From positions 1 through 64,000 of the forward strand of contig DRFF01000083.1 in NCBI GenBank assembly GCA_011050685.1: a DNA stretch of 64,000 bases. Direction: 5' to 3'. Origin of the DNA: Aurantimonas coralicida (GTDB lineage Bacteria; Pseudomonadota; Alphaproteobacteria; Rhizobiales; Rhizobiaceae). The position numbers were made by a program, and so were the translations under genes. Positions 46,716-55,814 of this stretch are shown here, piece by piece. How positions within the stretch are numbered: the first letter of the stretch is position 1; each line of letters starts with the position of its first letter. The notes under the pieces are model-generated. The model was not told where the DNA came from, made no database searches, and saw only the letters and a program-made list of their open reading frames with translations.

Positions 46716-46808
46716 AGTCGTGGAAATGTCTGATGTTTACCAAACGGGACGCGCTGAGAGTTCGGCGGTCAGAAGCGACCGGGCCGTACACCAAGAGGGG
46801 AAAATCGC

Positions 46809-47090
46809 TTGATCAAGTCGGAACTCGTGCAGGCGATCGCCAGCCGCAACCCGCATCTCTACCAGCGCGACGTCGAAACGATCGTCAAGGCGATCTTCGA
46901 CGAGATCACCGAGGCGCTGTGCGAGTCGAACCGGGTCGAATTGCGCGGCTTCGGAGCGTTCTCGGTGAAGAATCGCCCGCCCCGATCGGGGCGCAATCCG
47001 CGCACCGGCGAAGCGGTCGAGGTCGAGGAGAAATGGGTCCCGTTCTTCAAAGCCGGCAAGGAATTGCGCGAGCGCCTGAACGAGGAGTGA
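46809..47090 (+). CDS. ihfB: integration host factor subunit beta IhfB
   Basis: 93-residue DNA-bending protein of the HU/IHF family: [40 protein letters not shown] and the DNA-intercalating NPRTGE arm. Start is TTG 46809 behind GAGGGGAAAA. Works as heterodimer with IhfA, whose gene is not here. It lies between sppA and lapA, a rhizobial order. Confidence 0.96.
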   Translation: MIKSELVQAIASRNPHLYQRDVETIVKAIFDEITEALCESNRVELRGFGAFSVKNRPPRSGRNPRTGEAVEVEEKWVPFFKAGKELRERLNEE

Positions 47091-47220
47091 GGCAGGCGTC
47101 GACCGCGATACCCGTCAGAATGATTGACGCATCCGGTTTGGCGCCCATTTTCAAACGATGACAAGGCCCGCGGGTGCCGGTGCAGGGGCGCCGCAACTGA
47201 CAGAGGTCCGAGGCGTAGGC

Positions 47221-47604
47221 ATGATTTCGAAAATACTTTCATTGCTCATTCTGGTTCCTCTGGCCATCGTGCTGGTCGTCTTCAGCGTGGCCAACCGCGA
47301 GGCGATCCCGGTTTCACTCGATCCGATCGGCTCGATGCCGCAGCTCGCCTTCGAGGCGCCGCTGTTCATTCTTTTGATGGGGTCGGTGATCATCGGCGTC
47401 GTGCTGGGCGGGATCGGCACCTGGCTGACCCAGTCGCATTACCGGCGCAAGTCCTGGAAGCGCAAATACGAGGTGGAAAAGCTGCGGCGCGAAACCGAGG
47501 AGAACAAGGCGAAACTTCGCCAGCTCCAGGAAGAACGCGACCGCGCCTCCTACGGGCAGGCCGCCTCCAATTCGACGGCACTGGCGACCTCACGGGCGGC
47601 GTAA
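47221..47604 (+). CDS. lapA: LapA-domain membrane protein
   Basis: 127 residues with two membrane helices (LSLLILVPLAIVLVVFSVAN and LFILLMGSVIIGVVLGGIG) and a cytoplasmic coiled coil (EVEKLRRETEENKAKLRQLQ). This is the LapA (DUF1049) family, tied in E. coli to LPS assembly control with LapB. Start ATG 47221. Confidence 0.9.
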   Translation: MISKILSLLILVPLAIVLVVFSVANREAIPVSLDPIGSMPQLAFEAPLFILLMGSVIIGVVLGGIGTWLTQSHYRRKSWKRKYEVEKLRRETEENKAKLRQLQEERDRASYGQAASNSTALATSRAA

Positions 47605-47672
47605 TAGGAGCGGCGTCATACCAAACCTGCGGGTATGGGCGACCGAGCCGGCCCTACGTCGCACTCTCGTCA

Positions 47673-47698
47673 AAAGGCCCGCCATGCAGCGGGCCTTT
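47673..47698. terminator. bidirectional terminator between lapA and coxG
   Basis: Perfect 10-bp stem AAAGGCCCGC (47673-47682) with GCGGGCCTTT (47689-47698) and loop CATGCA. It lies between two converging genes and can stop both. Confidence 0.8.
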
Positions 47699-47744
47699 GC
47701 GTTCCAGATAGTCCGCGATCCCTCGCCGAGGCGCTGGCCGCGCC

Positions 47745-48221
47745 TCAGACGGATTCGGTCGTGCCTTCGACCGCGGCCGTGCCGCCTGAGACCGTCTCTG
47801 CAAAACAATCGAAGAACTGTCCTGCGAGCTTCTTGGCGGTCGAATCGATGAGCCGTCCGCCCAGCTGGGCAATCTTGCCGCCGACCTGGGCCTTGACGTC
47901 GTAGGTGAGGATGGTGTCCGCGCCGTCCTCGGCCAAGTGTACGTCGGCGCCACCTTTGGCGAAGCCGGCGATACCGCCCTTGCCCTCGCCGACGATGGAA
48001 TAGCTCTCCGGCGCGTTGATATTCTCCAGACGGACCTCGCCCGAGAATTTTGCCTTGACCGGGCCGACCTTGGTGACGACCGTCGCGGCCATCTCGTTCT
48101 CGCCCGTCATTTCCAGGCTCTGGCAGCCGGGGATGCAGGCGCGAAGAACGTCCGGGTCGTTGAGCGCGGCCCAGACCTTTTCACGTGGCGCCGACAGTCG
48201 ATATTCGCCCTTCAGATCCAT
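47745..48221 (-). CDS. coxG: CoxG-like SRPBCC protein
   Basis: 158 residues of the carbon monoxide dehydrogenase subunit G family: GEYRLSAPREKVWAALNDPD, LRACIPGCQSLEMTGENEM and GKGGIAGFAKGGADVHLAED. CoxG proteins aid membrane attachment or maturation of molybdenum CODH, but no cox genes are nearby, so the role here is open. Start ATG 48221 after GGAGGATC. Confidence 0.88.
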   Translation of the reverse strand: MDLKGEYRLSAPREKVWAALNDPDVLRACIPGCQSLEMTGENEMAATVVTKVGPVKAKFSGEVRLENINAPESYSIVGEGKGGIAGFAKGGADVHLAEDGADTILTYDVKAQVGGKIAQLGGRLIDSTAKKLAGQFFDCFAETVSGGTAAVEGTTESV

Positions 48222-48364
48222 GTTGATCCTCCCTGTTTGGCGGGCGCGAGTTCTGGCACCCGCAATATGTTGCCCGCGACTTGCTGCACGTTTTTGGTCG
48301 CTTTGCCAAGCCGCCAAGGAACCGCTAAGGAGCGCTCTGAACCACAGTAGCAGGGAGTTTCGCC

Positions 48365-49468
48365 TTGGCGCGAACGCGGCGGCCGAACCACAAGACGGCC
48401 ACGAAACCGGCTCGGACGGTGTCCCGCAAGCATGAGGCGGACCGGCCGGAGCGCGCGCGCCCGGGCGGCGACGAACAGCGCGGGGGTGGCCGACCCGGCC
48501 GACCGGTGGAGCCATCGACGCGGCTGACGCTACCTCAGCAAGTGGGCGCGCGTCCGAGCGAAGAGGGGCCGCTGATCCTCACCGTGGAGCCGACGCAGGA
48601 TTACGCGCTGATCGATTCGGGCGGCGGCGAGAAGCTGGAGCGCTATGGCCCGCTGCTGGTTCGCCGGCCGGAAAACCAGGCGATCTGGCGGCCGCGGCTG
48701 CAGCCGGATGAGTGGCAGAGAGCCGACTCTGTCTTTACCGGCGACACCGACGAGGAGGGCACCGGGCGCTGGCGCTTTCCCCATTCGCCGCTCGGCGAGA
48801 CCTGGCCGCTCGTCCATGACGGGCTGTCCTACCAGGGCCGGTTCACCTCCTTCCGTCATGTCGGCGTGTTTCCCGAGCAGGCGGCGCACTGGGCCTATGC
48901 CGAGGCCGCGATCCGCGCCGCCAGCCAACGGGGAAACAACCCGGTGCGTGTGCTCAATCTCTTCGGCTACACCGGCATCGCCTCGCTCATCGCCGCCCGC
49001 GCCGGGGCCGAGGTCACCCATGTCGACGCCTCCAAGAAGGCGGTTGGCTGGGCGCGGGAGAACCAGGAGATGGCCGGACTCGGCGCGCGTCCGATCCGCT
49101 GGATCTGCGAGGATGCGATCCGTTACGTGGAGCGCGAGGTCAAACGCGGCAGCCGCTATGACGCGATCCTGCTCGACCCGCCGAAATTCGGCCGGGGTCC
49201 GAAAGGCGAAGTCTGGCAGCTCTTCGACGATCTGCCCTATCTGCTAGGTCTCGTCCGAGAACTTCTGTCGGATCGTCCGCTGTTCGTGATCCTCACCGCC
49301 TATTCGATCCGCGCTTCGTTCTACGCCCTGTCGGCGCTCATGGGCGAGAGCTTTCGCGGGCTCGGCGGCAATCTGCAGTCGGGCGAACTCGTCATCCGCG
49401 AGGCCGGCGACGAGCCGCGCCTCCTGTCGACGTCCCTCTTCTCGCGCTGGAGCGCCGACCATGTCTGA
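48365..49468 (+). CDS. class I SAM-dependent RNA methyltransferase (RlmI/COG1092-like)
   Basis: 367 residues. A basic disordered N-terminus (about 60 residues) precedes a PUA-like/beta part and the methyltransferase core: VRVLNLFGYTGIASLIAARA (SAM loop), VTHVDASKKAVGWARENQ, and the catalytic-type motif ILLDPPKFGRGP. This fits the RlmI/RlmKL group of 23S rRNA cytosine methylases, target not certain. Start TTG 48365 after AGGGAG. The stop overlaps the next gene by eight bases. Confidence 0.85.
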   Translation: MARTRRPNHKTATKPARTVSRKHEADRPERARPGGDEQRGGGRPGRPVEPSTRLTLPQQVGARPSEEGPLILTVEPTQDYALIDSGGGEKLERYGPLLVRRPENQAIWRPRLQPDEWQRADSVFTGDTDEEGTGRWRFPHSPLGETWPLVHDGLSYQGRFTSFRHVGVFPEQAAHWAYAEAAIRAASQRGNNPVRVLNLFGYTGIASLIAARAGAEVTHVDASKKAVGWARENQEMAGLGARPIRWICEDAIRYVEREVKRGSRYDAILLDPPKFGRGPKGEVWQLFDDLPYLLGLVRELLSDRPLFVILTAYSIRASFYALSALMGESFRGLGGNLQSGELVIREAGDEPRLLSTSLFSRWSADHV

Positions 49469-50339
49469 TCGTCCACCACCGGCCTCGGGCACCGAACCCC
49501 GGCCCCACTTCGCCCCGACGCGCGCGCCAGGGCGGGTCAAGGAGGTGTCCAGCATCTCCAACCCGATCATCAAGGATATTCGCGCGCTGGCGCAGAAGCG
49601 GCATCGCGACGAGACCGGTTTGTTCCTCGCCGAAGGGCTGAAGCTGGTGATCGACGCGCTCGACGCGGGCTGGGAAATCCAGACCCTGATCGTCGCCAAG
49701 GCCGAGATCGGCCAGGAACTGTTGGCGAAAACGGCGGCACGGACCGTGTCGCTCGGCGCCGACCTCGTCGAGGCGAGCGCCAAGGTGCTGGAAGCCATCA
49801 CCCGCCGCGACAATCCCCAGAACGCCGTCGGCGTCTTCCGCCGCCGGCTGACGCCGCTCGCCAAGCTCGATGTGACCGGTAACAACGTCGTGGTGGCGCT
49901 GGACCGGGTCCGCGATCCGGGCAATCTCGGCACCGTGCTGCGCACCGCGGACGCGGCCGGCGCCTCCGGCGTCGTGTTGATCGGCGAGACCGTCGACCCG
50001 TTCTCGCTGGAAACCGTCCGCGCGACGATGGGCTCGATCTTCTCGGTTCCGCTGGCGCGGGCGGGCGAGGCGGAATTCCTGGAATGGCGCAAGCGCTTCA
50101 AGGGCCTGGTCGCGGGCGCCCACATGGCGGGAGCGATCGACTACCGCAAACCCGATTACGGCGCCGGGGCGACGGTGCTGTTGATGGGCAACGAGCAGGC
50201 CGGCCTGACCGACCGGCTCACGGAGGCTTGCGACGTCCTGGTGCGGATTCCGCAGGCGGGGCGCGCCGACAGTTTGAATCTCGCGGTCGCCACCGGCGTG
50301 ATGCTGTTCGAAGTGCGCCGGGGAGCGCTCAGCCTGTGA
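49461..50339 (+). CDS. TrmH-family (SpoU) RNA 2'-O-methyltransferase
   Basis: 292 residues. The N-terminal substrate-binding part has SNPIIKDIRALAQKRHRDET and LFLAEGLKLVIDAL. The C-terminal SPOUT knot shows motif 1 NNVVVALDRVRDPGNLGTVL, motif 2 TVLLMGNEQAGLT and motif 3 VRIPQAGRADSLNLAVATGV. RNA target unknown. Overlaps the preceding methyltransferase gene and ends on the lspA start (TGATG). Confidence 0.92.
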   Translation: MSDRPPPASGTEPRPHFAPTRAPGRVKEVSSISNPIIKDIRALAQKRHRDETGLFLAEGLKLVIDALDAGWEIQTLIVAKAEIGQELLAKTAARTVSLGADLVEASAKVLEAITRRDNPQNAVGVFRRRLTPLAKLDVTGNNVVVALDRVRDPGNLGTVLRTADAAGASGVVLIGETVDPFSLETVRATMGSIFSVPLARAGEAEFLEWRKRFKGLVAGAHMAGAIDYRKPDYGAGATVLLMGNEQAGLTDRLTEACDVLVRIPQAGRADSLNLAVATGVMLFEVRRGALSL

Positions 50340-50839
50340 TGCGCGCGTTCATCAGTTTCAACGTCATTCTCGTCGCAGTCGCGGTCATTGCCGACCAGGC
50401 GATCAAGGCGCTCGTCGTCGCCACGATGGATCTGGGCGAAGCGATCGAGGTCCTGCCCTTCCTCGCGCTTTATCACGCCCGCAACACCGGCATCGCCTTT
50501 TCGATGTTCGCGGGGTTCGGCGATGTCGGGCTGTCGCTTCTGTCGGCGGTCGTTCTGGCGGTCGTCCTTTATCTCTGGGTGAAGACGCCACCCGAGCGAC
50601 GTTTCCTCCATCTCGGTCTGGCGATCATCGTCGGTGGCGCGATCGGCAACCTCATCGATCGGGTCCGGCTCGGCTATGTCGTCGATTACATTTATTTCCA
50701 CACGCCGGTCTGGGATTTCGCCGTTTTCAACCTCGCCGACGCCTTCATCACCGTGGGCGCGGTCGTGATCCTCATCGAGGAGTTCATTCTGGCGCCGAGG
50801 CGCGGGACGGTCGCCAAGGTCGGTGAACCCCGCGATTGA
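50339..50839 (+). CDS. lspA: lipoprotein signal peptidase LspA
   Basis: 166-residue inner-membrane aspartic protease that cuts prolipoproteins. Four hydrophobic helices; catalytic Asp116 in GNLIDRVRLGYVVDYI and Asp134 in FNLADAFITVG. NTGIAFSMFA is the conserved loop. Start ATG 50339 shares bases with the upstream TGA, so it is coupled to the TrmH gene. Full length. Confidence 0.96.
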   Translation: MRAFISFNVILVAVAVIADQAIKALVVATMDLGEAIEVLPFLALYHARNTGIAFSMFAGFGDVGLSLLSAVVLAVVLYLWVKTPPERRFLHLGLAIIVGGAIGNLIDRVRLGYVVDYIYFHTPVWDFAVFNLADAFITVGAVVILIEEFILAPRRGTVAKVGEPRD

Positions 50840-50887
50840 CATCGCCGGTCCCGGCCCTCAGTCGAATATCAGAACGGGAGTGATGCA

Positions 50888-51880
50888 ATGAGCGAGACGT
50901 TTCGGGCGATCCTGGTATCGCGGGACGAGCAGAAGAAGCAGTCGGTGAATGTCGTGGAGATGGCGCCGGACGATCTGATGGACGGCGACGTCGACGTCGC
51001 CGTCGAGGCGACGACGGTCAATTACAAGGATGGCCTCGCCATCACCGGCAAGGCGCCGGTCGTGCGCCGCTGGCCGCTGATCCCCGGCATCGATCTGGCC
51101 GGAACCGTGATCCGCTCCACCCACGCCGACTGGAAGGAGGGCGACAAGGTCGTGCTCAATGGCTGGGGCGTCGGCGAGACCCATTACGGCGCCTATGCCG
51201 GCCGCGCCCGACTGAACGGCGACTGGTTGGTGCCGCTGCCCGAGCGCTTTTCGCCGAAGGATGCGATGGCGATCGGCACCGCCGGTTACACGGCGATGCT
51301 GTGCGTGCTGGCGCTGGAGAAGGCCGGAATGGGGCCGGATCGTGGGCCGGTGGTCGTCACCGGCGCTTCGGGCGGAGTCGGCTCGGTCGCGACGGCGATC
51401 CTGTCGAAGCTCGGCTGGCATGTCATCGCCTCCACCGGCCGGCCGGACGAAGCCGGCTGGCTGACCGATCTCGGCGCCGCCGAAATCATCGATCGCGCCG
51501 AACTCTCCGAGCCCGGCAAACCGATGGCCAAGGAGCGCTGGGCCGCAGGCGTCGACGCCGTCGGCAGTCACACCCTGGCGAACGTCCTGGCGGCGACTTC
51601 CTATGGCGGCGCCGTCGCGTGTTGCGGGCTCGCCCAGGGCATGGATCTTCCGGCCTCGGTCGCCCCGTTCATTCTGCGCGGTGTCTCGTTGCTCGGCGTC
51701 GATTCGGTGATGGCACCGAAACCGCGGCGGCTGGAGGCATGGCGGCGTCTGTCGCAGGATCTCGAACCGGAAAAGCTGCGGTCGATCGCGACGGAAATCA
51801 CCTTCGACGGCATTCTCGATGCCGCCAGGGACATCGTCGAGGGCAAGATCCGCGGCCGCGTCGTCGTCGACATGACGTGA
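50888..51880 (+). CDS. acuI: acrylyl-CoA reductase AcuI / YhdH-type oxidoreductase
   Basis: 330 residues of the medium-chain reductase superfamily without zinc ligands. TTVNYKDGLAITGKAPVVRR and PLIPGIDLAGTV are typical of AcuI/YhdH; the NADPH loop is VVTGASGGVGSVATAIL. AcuI reduces toxic acrylyl-CoA to propionyl-CoA. ATG 50888 after GGGAGTG. No DMSP genes nearby, so a general detoxifying role is as likely. Confidence 0.85.
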   Translation: MSETFRAILVSRDEQKKQSVNVVEMAPDDLMDGDVDVAVEATTVNYKDGLAITGKAPVVRRWPLIPGIDLAGTVIRSTHADWKEGDKVVLNGWGVGETHYGAYAGRARLNGDWLVPLPERFSPKDAMAIGTAGYTAMLCVLALEKAGMGPDRGPVVVTGASGGVGSVATAILSKLGWHVIASTGRPDEAGWLTDLGAAEIIDRAELSEPGKPMAKERWAAGVDAVGSHTLANVLAATSYGGAVACCGLAQGMDLPASVAPFILRGVSLLGVDSVMAPKPRRLEAWRRLSQDLEPEKLRSIATEITFDGILDAARDIVEGKIRGRVVVDMT

Positions 51881-52007
51881 ACCGACCCGCATCCGGCACG
51901 TTGTTCGTCGTGGCCACTTGAGCGATAGTGGCGGCGGGACGGTCACAAATTCTTCGCTGTCGATCGCTATGGCACTGCAGCGCGGAGTTGGCCGGACGGA
52001 GGATGCG

Positions 52008-52934
52008 ATGATCGGACAGGGCACGCGGCAGGCGCAACTGATCGGCGCGGGGTTGACGGCACCGGATCCTGGCGCCGCCGGTCCAGCTACGGTTCCCGCG
52101 AGGTTGCGCCACCTGACCCGGCGGTTCGATCCGATGTCGCCGGTGCTGGGGCGGATCGGGCAGCTCGAGGTCCGCCTGGCGCGCCGGCCGGCCGAGGTCA
52201 GGGCGTCGCAGAAGCTGCGCTATCACGTCTTCTACGAGGAAATGAGCGCCCAGCCGTCAAAGTTGCAGAAAATGACCCGCCGGGATCGGGACGGCTACGA
52301 CCGCTATTGCGACCACCTTCTGGTTCTCGATCACAGCCGCGGCGGCGCGATCCCGAACCGCATCGTCGGCACCTACCGGCTGTTGCGCGGCGAGATGGCC
52401 ATTCTGGCCGGCGGCTTCTACACCGCCCAGGAATTCGACATCGCGCCGATGCTCGCCAGGCATGAAGGCACGCGGTTTCTAGAACTCGGGCGCTCCTGCG
52501 TCCTCAAGGAATTTCGCGGCAAGCGCACCGTCGAACTGCTCTGGCAGGGGATCTGGAGCTACGTGCTCGGCCACGACATCGACGTGTTGTTCGGCTGCGC
52601 CTCGCTGGCGGGTACGGATCCCGAGGCGCTGGCCCTGCCGCTCGCCTTTTTGAGACAGAACGCGCCGGCGCCGGCGGAATGGCGGGTGCGTGCCCATGCC
52701 AAGGTAGGAATTTTCCCAACCGATTCCGCTGACGCGGTCGATGCGCGCAGGGCGCTCGCGGCTCTACCGCCGCTGCTCAAGGGTTATTTGCGGCTGGGCG
52801 GCTATATCGGCGAAGGCGCGGTCGTCGACCATCAGTTCGGCACGACCGACGTACTTGTCGTGCTGCCGCGGGCCAACATCAACCCGCGCTATATTGGTCA
52901 TTACGGCGCTGACGCCAGCCGTTTCGCCGCCTGA
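52008..52934 (+). CDS. olsB: L-ornithine N-acyltransferase OlsB
   Basis: 308 residues of the GNAT-like acyltransferase group. LEVRLARRPAEVRASQKLRY, HVFYEEMSA, CDHLLVLDH and FLELGRSCVLKEFRGKRTVE are typical of OlsB, which makes lyso-ornithine lipid from ornithine and acyl-ACP. OlsA would complete ornithine lipid but is not here. ATG 52008 is chosen for its GGAGG site five bases upstream; the frame is open 30 codons earlier. Confidence 0.9.
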   Translation: MIGQGTRQAQLIGAGLTAPDPGAAGPATVPARLRHLTRRFDPMSPVLGRIGQLEVRLARRPAEVRASQKLRYHVFYEEMSAQPSKLQKMTRRDRDGYDRYCDHLLVLDHSRGGAIPNRIVGTYRLLRGEMAILAGGFYTAQEFDIAPMLARHEGTRFLELGRSCVLKEFRGKRTVELLWQGIWSYVLGHDIDVLFGCASLAGTDPEALALPLAFLRQNAPAPAEWRVRAHAKVGIFPTDSADAVDARRALAALPPLLKGYLRLGGYIGEGAVVDHQFGTTDVLVVLPRANINPRYIGHYGADASRFAA

Positions 52935-52953
52935 AGGGCGGGCGTGGCCTAAT

Positions 52954-53235
52954 CTACTGGCCGATCCGCACGATGCTGCGGGTCTTCAAATCGACCAGTA
53001 CCGGTTCGCCATTGTAGTAGAAATAGGCGAGCGTAGAATTGCCGTCGACCTGTTGCAGCGCAATCGTATCCGGCACGGAATCGCCGAGTTGCGGTGCCGT
53101 CGGCAATTGTGCGTTGTCGCTCGGATGTTCAGCGGCGTATTGCAGGACGATGACATTCTCGTCGCCGCCTTGACCGGCCGCGAGGCTGGTCAGCGCGAGT
53201 GTCGATAGGGCGACGATAAGGGCGGTTCTCAGCAT
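52954..53235 (-). CDS. exported DUF1236-like protein
   Basis: 93 residues: signal peptide MLRTALIVALSTLALTSLAA and a C-terminal part DSVPDTIALQQVDGNSTLAY followed by VLVDLKTRSIVRI that fits the small DUF1236 domain common in rhizobial periplasmic proteins. Function unknown. Start ATG 53235 chosen because it begins the signal peptide; the frame is open to 53301. Confidence 0.7.
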   Translation of the reverse strand: MLRTALIVALSTLALTSLAAGQGGDENVIVLQYAAEHPSDNAQLPTAPQLGDSVPDTIALQQVDGNSTLAYFYYNGEPVLVDLKTRSIVRIGQ

Positions 53236-53385
53236 GGGGAACTTTCTCGGGCGATCGTCCGCCTCGAGCGAAGGCGGCAGCTTGTCGATATGGCACAGCA
53301 CCGATGAACGGAAGCTGACGAACCTGACATGGTTCTTCGCGATCGCGACGACAATGTCGCGATCGCCATTCCATCTGTTCGCGCG

Positions 53386-55668
53386 TCAATCGATAGCCTC
53401 ATAGGCGGCAATGGCCGCCATATTGACGAGCTCGGAATCCTTGGCTCCCAGCGCGACGATCTGCACCGGCTTTTCCAGCCCGACCAGAAGCGGCCCGACG
53501 ACGGTCGAGCCGCCCAGTTCCTGCAGCATCTTGGTGGCGATCGAGGCGGAGTGAAAGGCCGGCATCACCAGGACGTTGGCAGGGCCGGAAAGCCGGCAGA
53601 ACGGGTACTGCTCCATGATCTCGGGGTTGAGCGCCACGTCGGCGTTCATTTCTCCGTCATACTCGAAATCGACGTTCAGCCCGTCGAGGATGCGGACCGC
53701 CTCCTGCACCTTCTGCGCCCGCTCGCCCGGCGGATTGCCGAAAGTCGAGTAGGCCAGCATGGCGACGCGCGGCTCGTAGCCGAGCTTGCGGGCCATCGCC
53801 GCCGCCTCGATCGCAATGTCGGCGAGTTCCTGCGCGTTCGGCATGTCATGCACCGCTGTGTCGGCGACCAGAACGGTCCGGCCCCGACACAGCACGACCG
53901 AGATGCCGATCATCGTGTGGCCCGGCTTGACGTCGAGCACCCGGCCGACGTCCTGCAGCACGGTCTGGTAGTTGCGTGTCACGCCCGACACCATGGCATC
54001 GGCGTCGCCCATGGCGACCATGGCGCTGGCGAACAGATTGCGGTCGTTGCGCATCATCCGGACGCAGTCGCGGTGCAGATAGCCCTTGCGCTGGAGGCGG
54101 GCGTAGAGCAGCTGGGTATAGTCGTCGACCCGGTTGGAAAGCCGCGCATTGACCAGCTCGAGGCCGGGACGGTCGAGATCGATGCCGGCCTCGCGCGCAG
54201 TCTTGCGCATCTCCGCATCGCGTCCGAGCAGGATGGCGGTGCCCAGATTCTGGTTCACATAGGCGACGGCCGCCCGCATCACCTGCGGCTCCTCTCCCTC
54301 GGCGAAGACCACGCGCTTGGGATCGCGACGCACGCCGTCGTAGATGCCCTGCAGCGTCGAGGCGACCGGGTCGCGGCGCGACCGCAGCTCCCTGTCATAG
54401 GCGTCGAAATCGGTGATCGCCCGGCGCGCGACGCCGGTGTCCATCGCCGCCTTGGCCACCGCCCGCGGGATCGCCGAGATCAGGCGGGGATCGAACGGGA
54501 CTGGGATGATGTAATCCGGGCCGAATTGCGGGCGCTGGCCGCGATAGGCCGCGACCACGTCGTCGGGCACGTCTTCGCGGGCGAGAGCGGCAAGCGCTTC
54601 GGCGGCGGCGACCTTCATCGCCTCGTTGATCGTCGTCGCGCGCACGTCCAGCGCGCCACGGAAGATGTAGGGAAAGCCGAGGACGTTGTTGACCTGGTTC
54701 GGATAGTCCGAGCGCCCGGTCGCCATGATCGCGTCGGTGCGGATGTCCGCGACCTCCTCCGGCGTGATCTCCGGATCGGGGTTGGCCATCGCGAAGATGA
54801 TCGGGTTCTTCGCCATTGAGGCGATCATGGCGGGAGTGAAGGCGCCCTTGTCCGAGAGACCGAAGACGACATCGGCGCCGTCCATGGCGTCCGCCAGGGT
54901 CCGCCGGTCGGTGTCGACGGCGTGGGCGGACTTCCATTGGTTCATGCCGGCCTCGCGCCCGCGATAGATGACCCCCTTGGTATCGCAGACGATGACGTTC
55001 TCCGGCGAAAAGCCCATCGCCTTCATGAGGTCGATACAGGCGATCGAGGCGGCGCCGGCGCCGTTGACGACCAGTTTGGTCGAGGCGAGATCGCGGCCGG
55101 TGAGGTGCAGCGCGTTGATCAGCCCCGCGATGGCGATGATCGCCGTTCCGTGCTGGTCGTCGTGGAACACCGGAATGTCCATCGCCGCGCGCAGCCGCTC
55201 CTCGATGATGAAGCAGTCGGGCGCCTTGATGTCCTCCAGATTGATGCCGCCGAAGGACGGGCCGAGCAGACGCACGCAATTGACAAATTCGTCGACATTC
55301 TCGGTGTCGATCTCCAGGTCGATGGAATCGACGTCGGCGAAGCGCTTGAACAGTACGGCCTTGCCCTCCATCACCGGCTTGGAGGCCAGCGCGCCGAGAT
55401 TGCCGAGGCCGAGAATCGCCGTGCCGTTGGAGATGACGGCCACCATGTTGCCGCGCGCGGTGTAGTCGAACGCCTTGTCCGGGTCTTCCGCGATGGCGCG
55501 CACCGGCACGGCGACGCCGGGCGAATAGGCGAGCGACAGGTCGCGCTGGGTCGCCATCGGTTTGGTCGCGTTGATCTCCAGCTTGCCCGGCCGCCCGGAG
55601 GAATGAAAATCCAGTGCCTCGGCGTCGGAGACGGACGGCTTGCGGTGACCTGTCGTGCGCTGATCCAT
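53386..55668 (-). CDS. maeB: NADP-dependent malic enzyme MaeB (with PTA-like domain)
   Basis: 760 residues. The first 430 or so are malic enzyme: SLAYSPGVAVPVRAIAEDP, FNDDQHGTA-type segment PVFHDDQHGTAIIAIAGLI, and the NADP fold VVNGAGAASIACIDL. The rest is a phosphotransacetylase-like domain thought to sense acetyl-CoA. It makes pyruvate from malate and, with pckA, sets carbon flow from C4 acids. ATG 55668 has GGGGGAAG upstream; the longer frame lacks homology. Divergent from mutS. Confidence 0.95.
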   Translation of the reverse strand: MDQRTTGHRKPSVSDAEALDFHSSGRPGKLEINATKPMATQRDLSLAYSPGVAVPVRAIAEDPDKAFDYTARGNMVAVISNGTAILGLGNLGALASKPVMEGKAVLFKRFADVDSIDLEIDTENVDEFVNCVRLLGPSFGGINLEDIKAPDCFIIEERLRAAMDIPVFHDDQHGTAIIAIAGLINALHLTGRDLASTKLVVNGAGAASIACIDLMKAMGFSPENVIVCDTKGVIYRGREAGMNQWKSAHAVDTDRRTLADAMDGADVVFGLSDKGAFTPAMIASMAKNPIIFAMANPDPEITPEEVADIRTDAIMATGRSDYPNQVNNVLGFPYIFRGALDVRATTINEAMKVAAAEALAALAREDVPDDVVAAYRGQRPQFGPDYIIPVPFDPRLISAIPRAVAKAAMDTGVARRAITDFDAYDRELRSRRDPVASTLQGIYDGVRRDPKRVVFAEGEEPQVMRAAVAYVNQNLGTAILLGRDAEMRKTAREAGIDLDRPGLELVNARLSNRVDDYTQLLYARLQRKGYLHRDCVRMMRNDRNLFASAMVAMGDADAMVSGVTRNYQTVLQDVGRVLDVKPGHTMIGISVVLCRGRTVLVADTAVHDMPNAQELADIAIEAAAMARKLGYEPRVAMLAYSTFGNPPGERAQKVQEAVRILDGLNVDFEYDGEMNADVALNPEIMEQYPFCRLSGPANVLVMPAFHSASIATKMLQELGGSTVVGPLLVGLEKPVQIVALGAKDSELVNMAAIAAYEAID

Positions 55669-55814
55669 GCTTCCCCCTGCAATTGTCTTCATCTCCCCTT
55701 CCATCGCGATAGCCACGCAGCTAAGCGGAGGGGAGCTTGTATGGTTGGCCGCGTTCGTCGGCGTTCCGCACGACCGGGCGGCCCCAGTTTGAACGAAAGA
55801 GACCGATCCGCGCA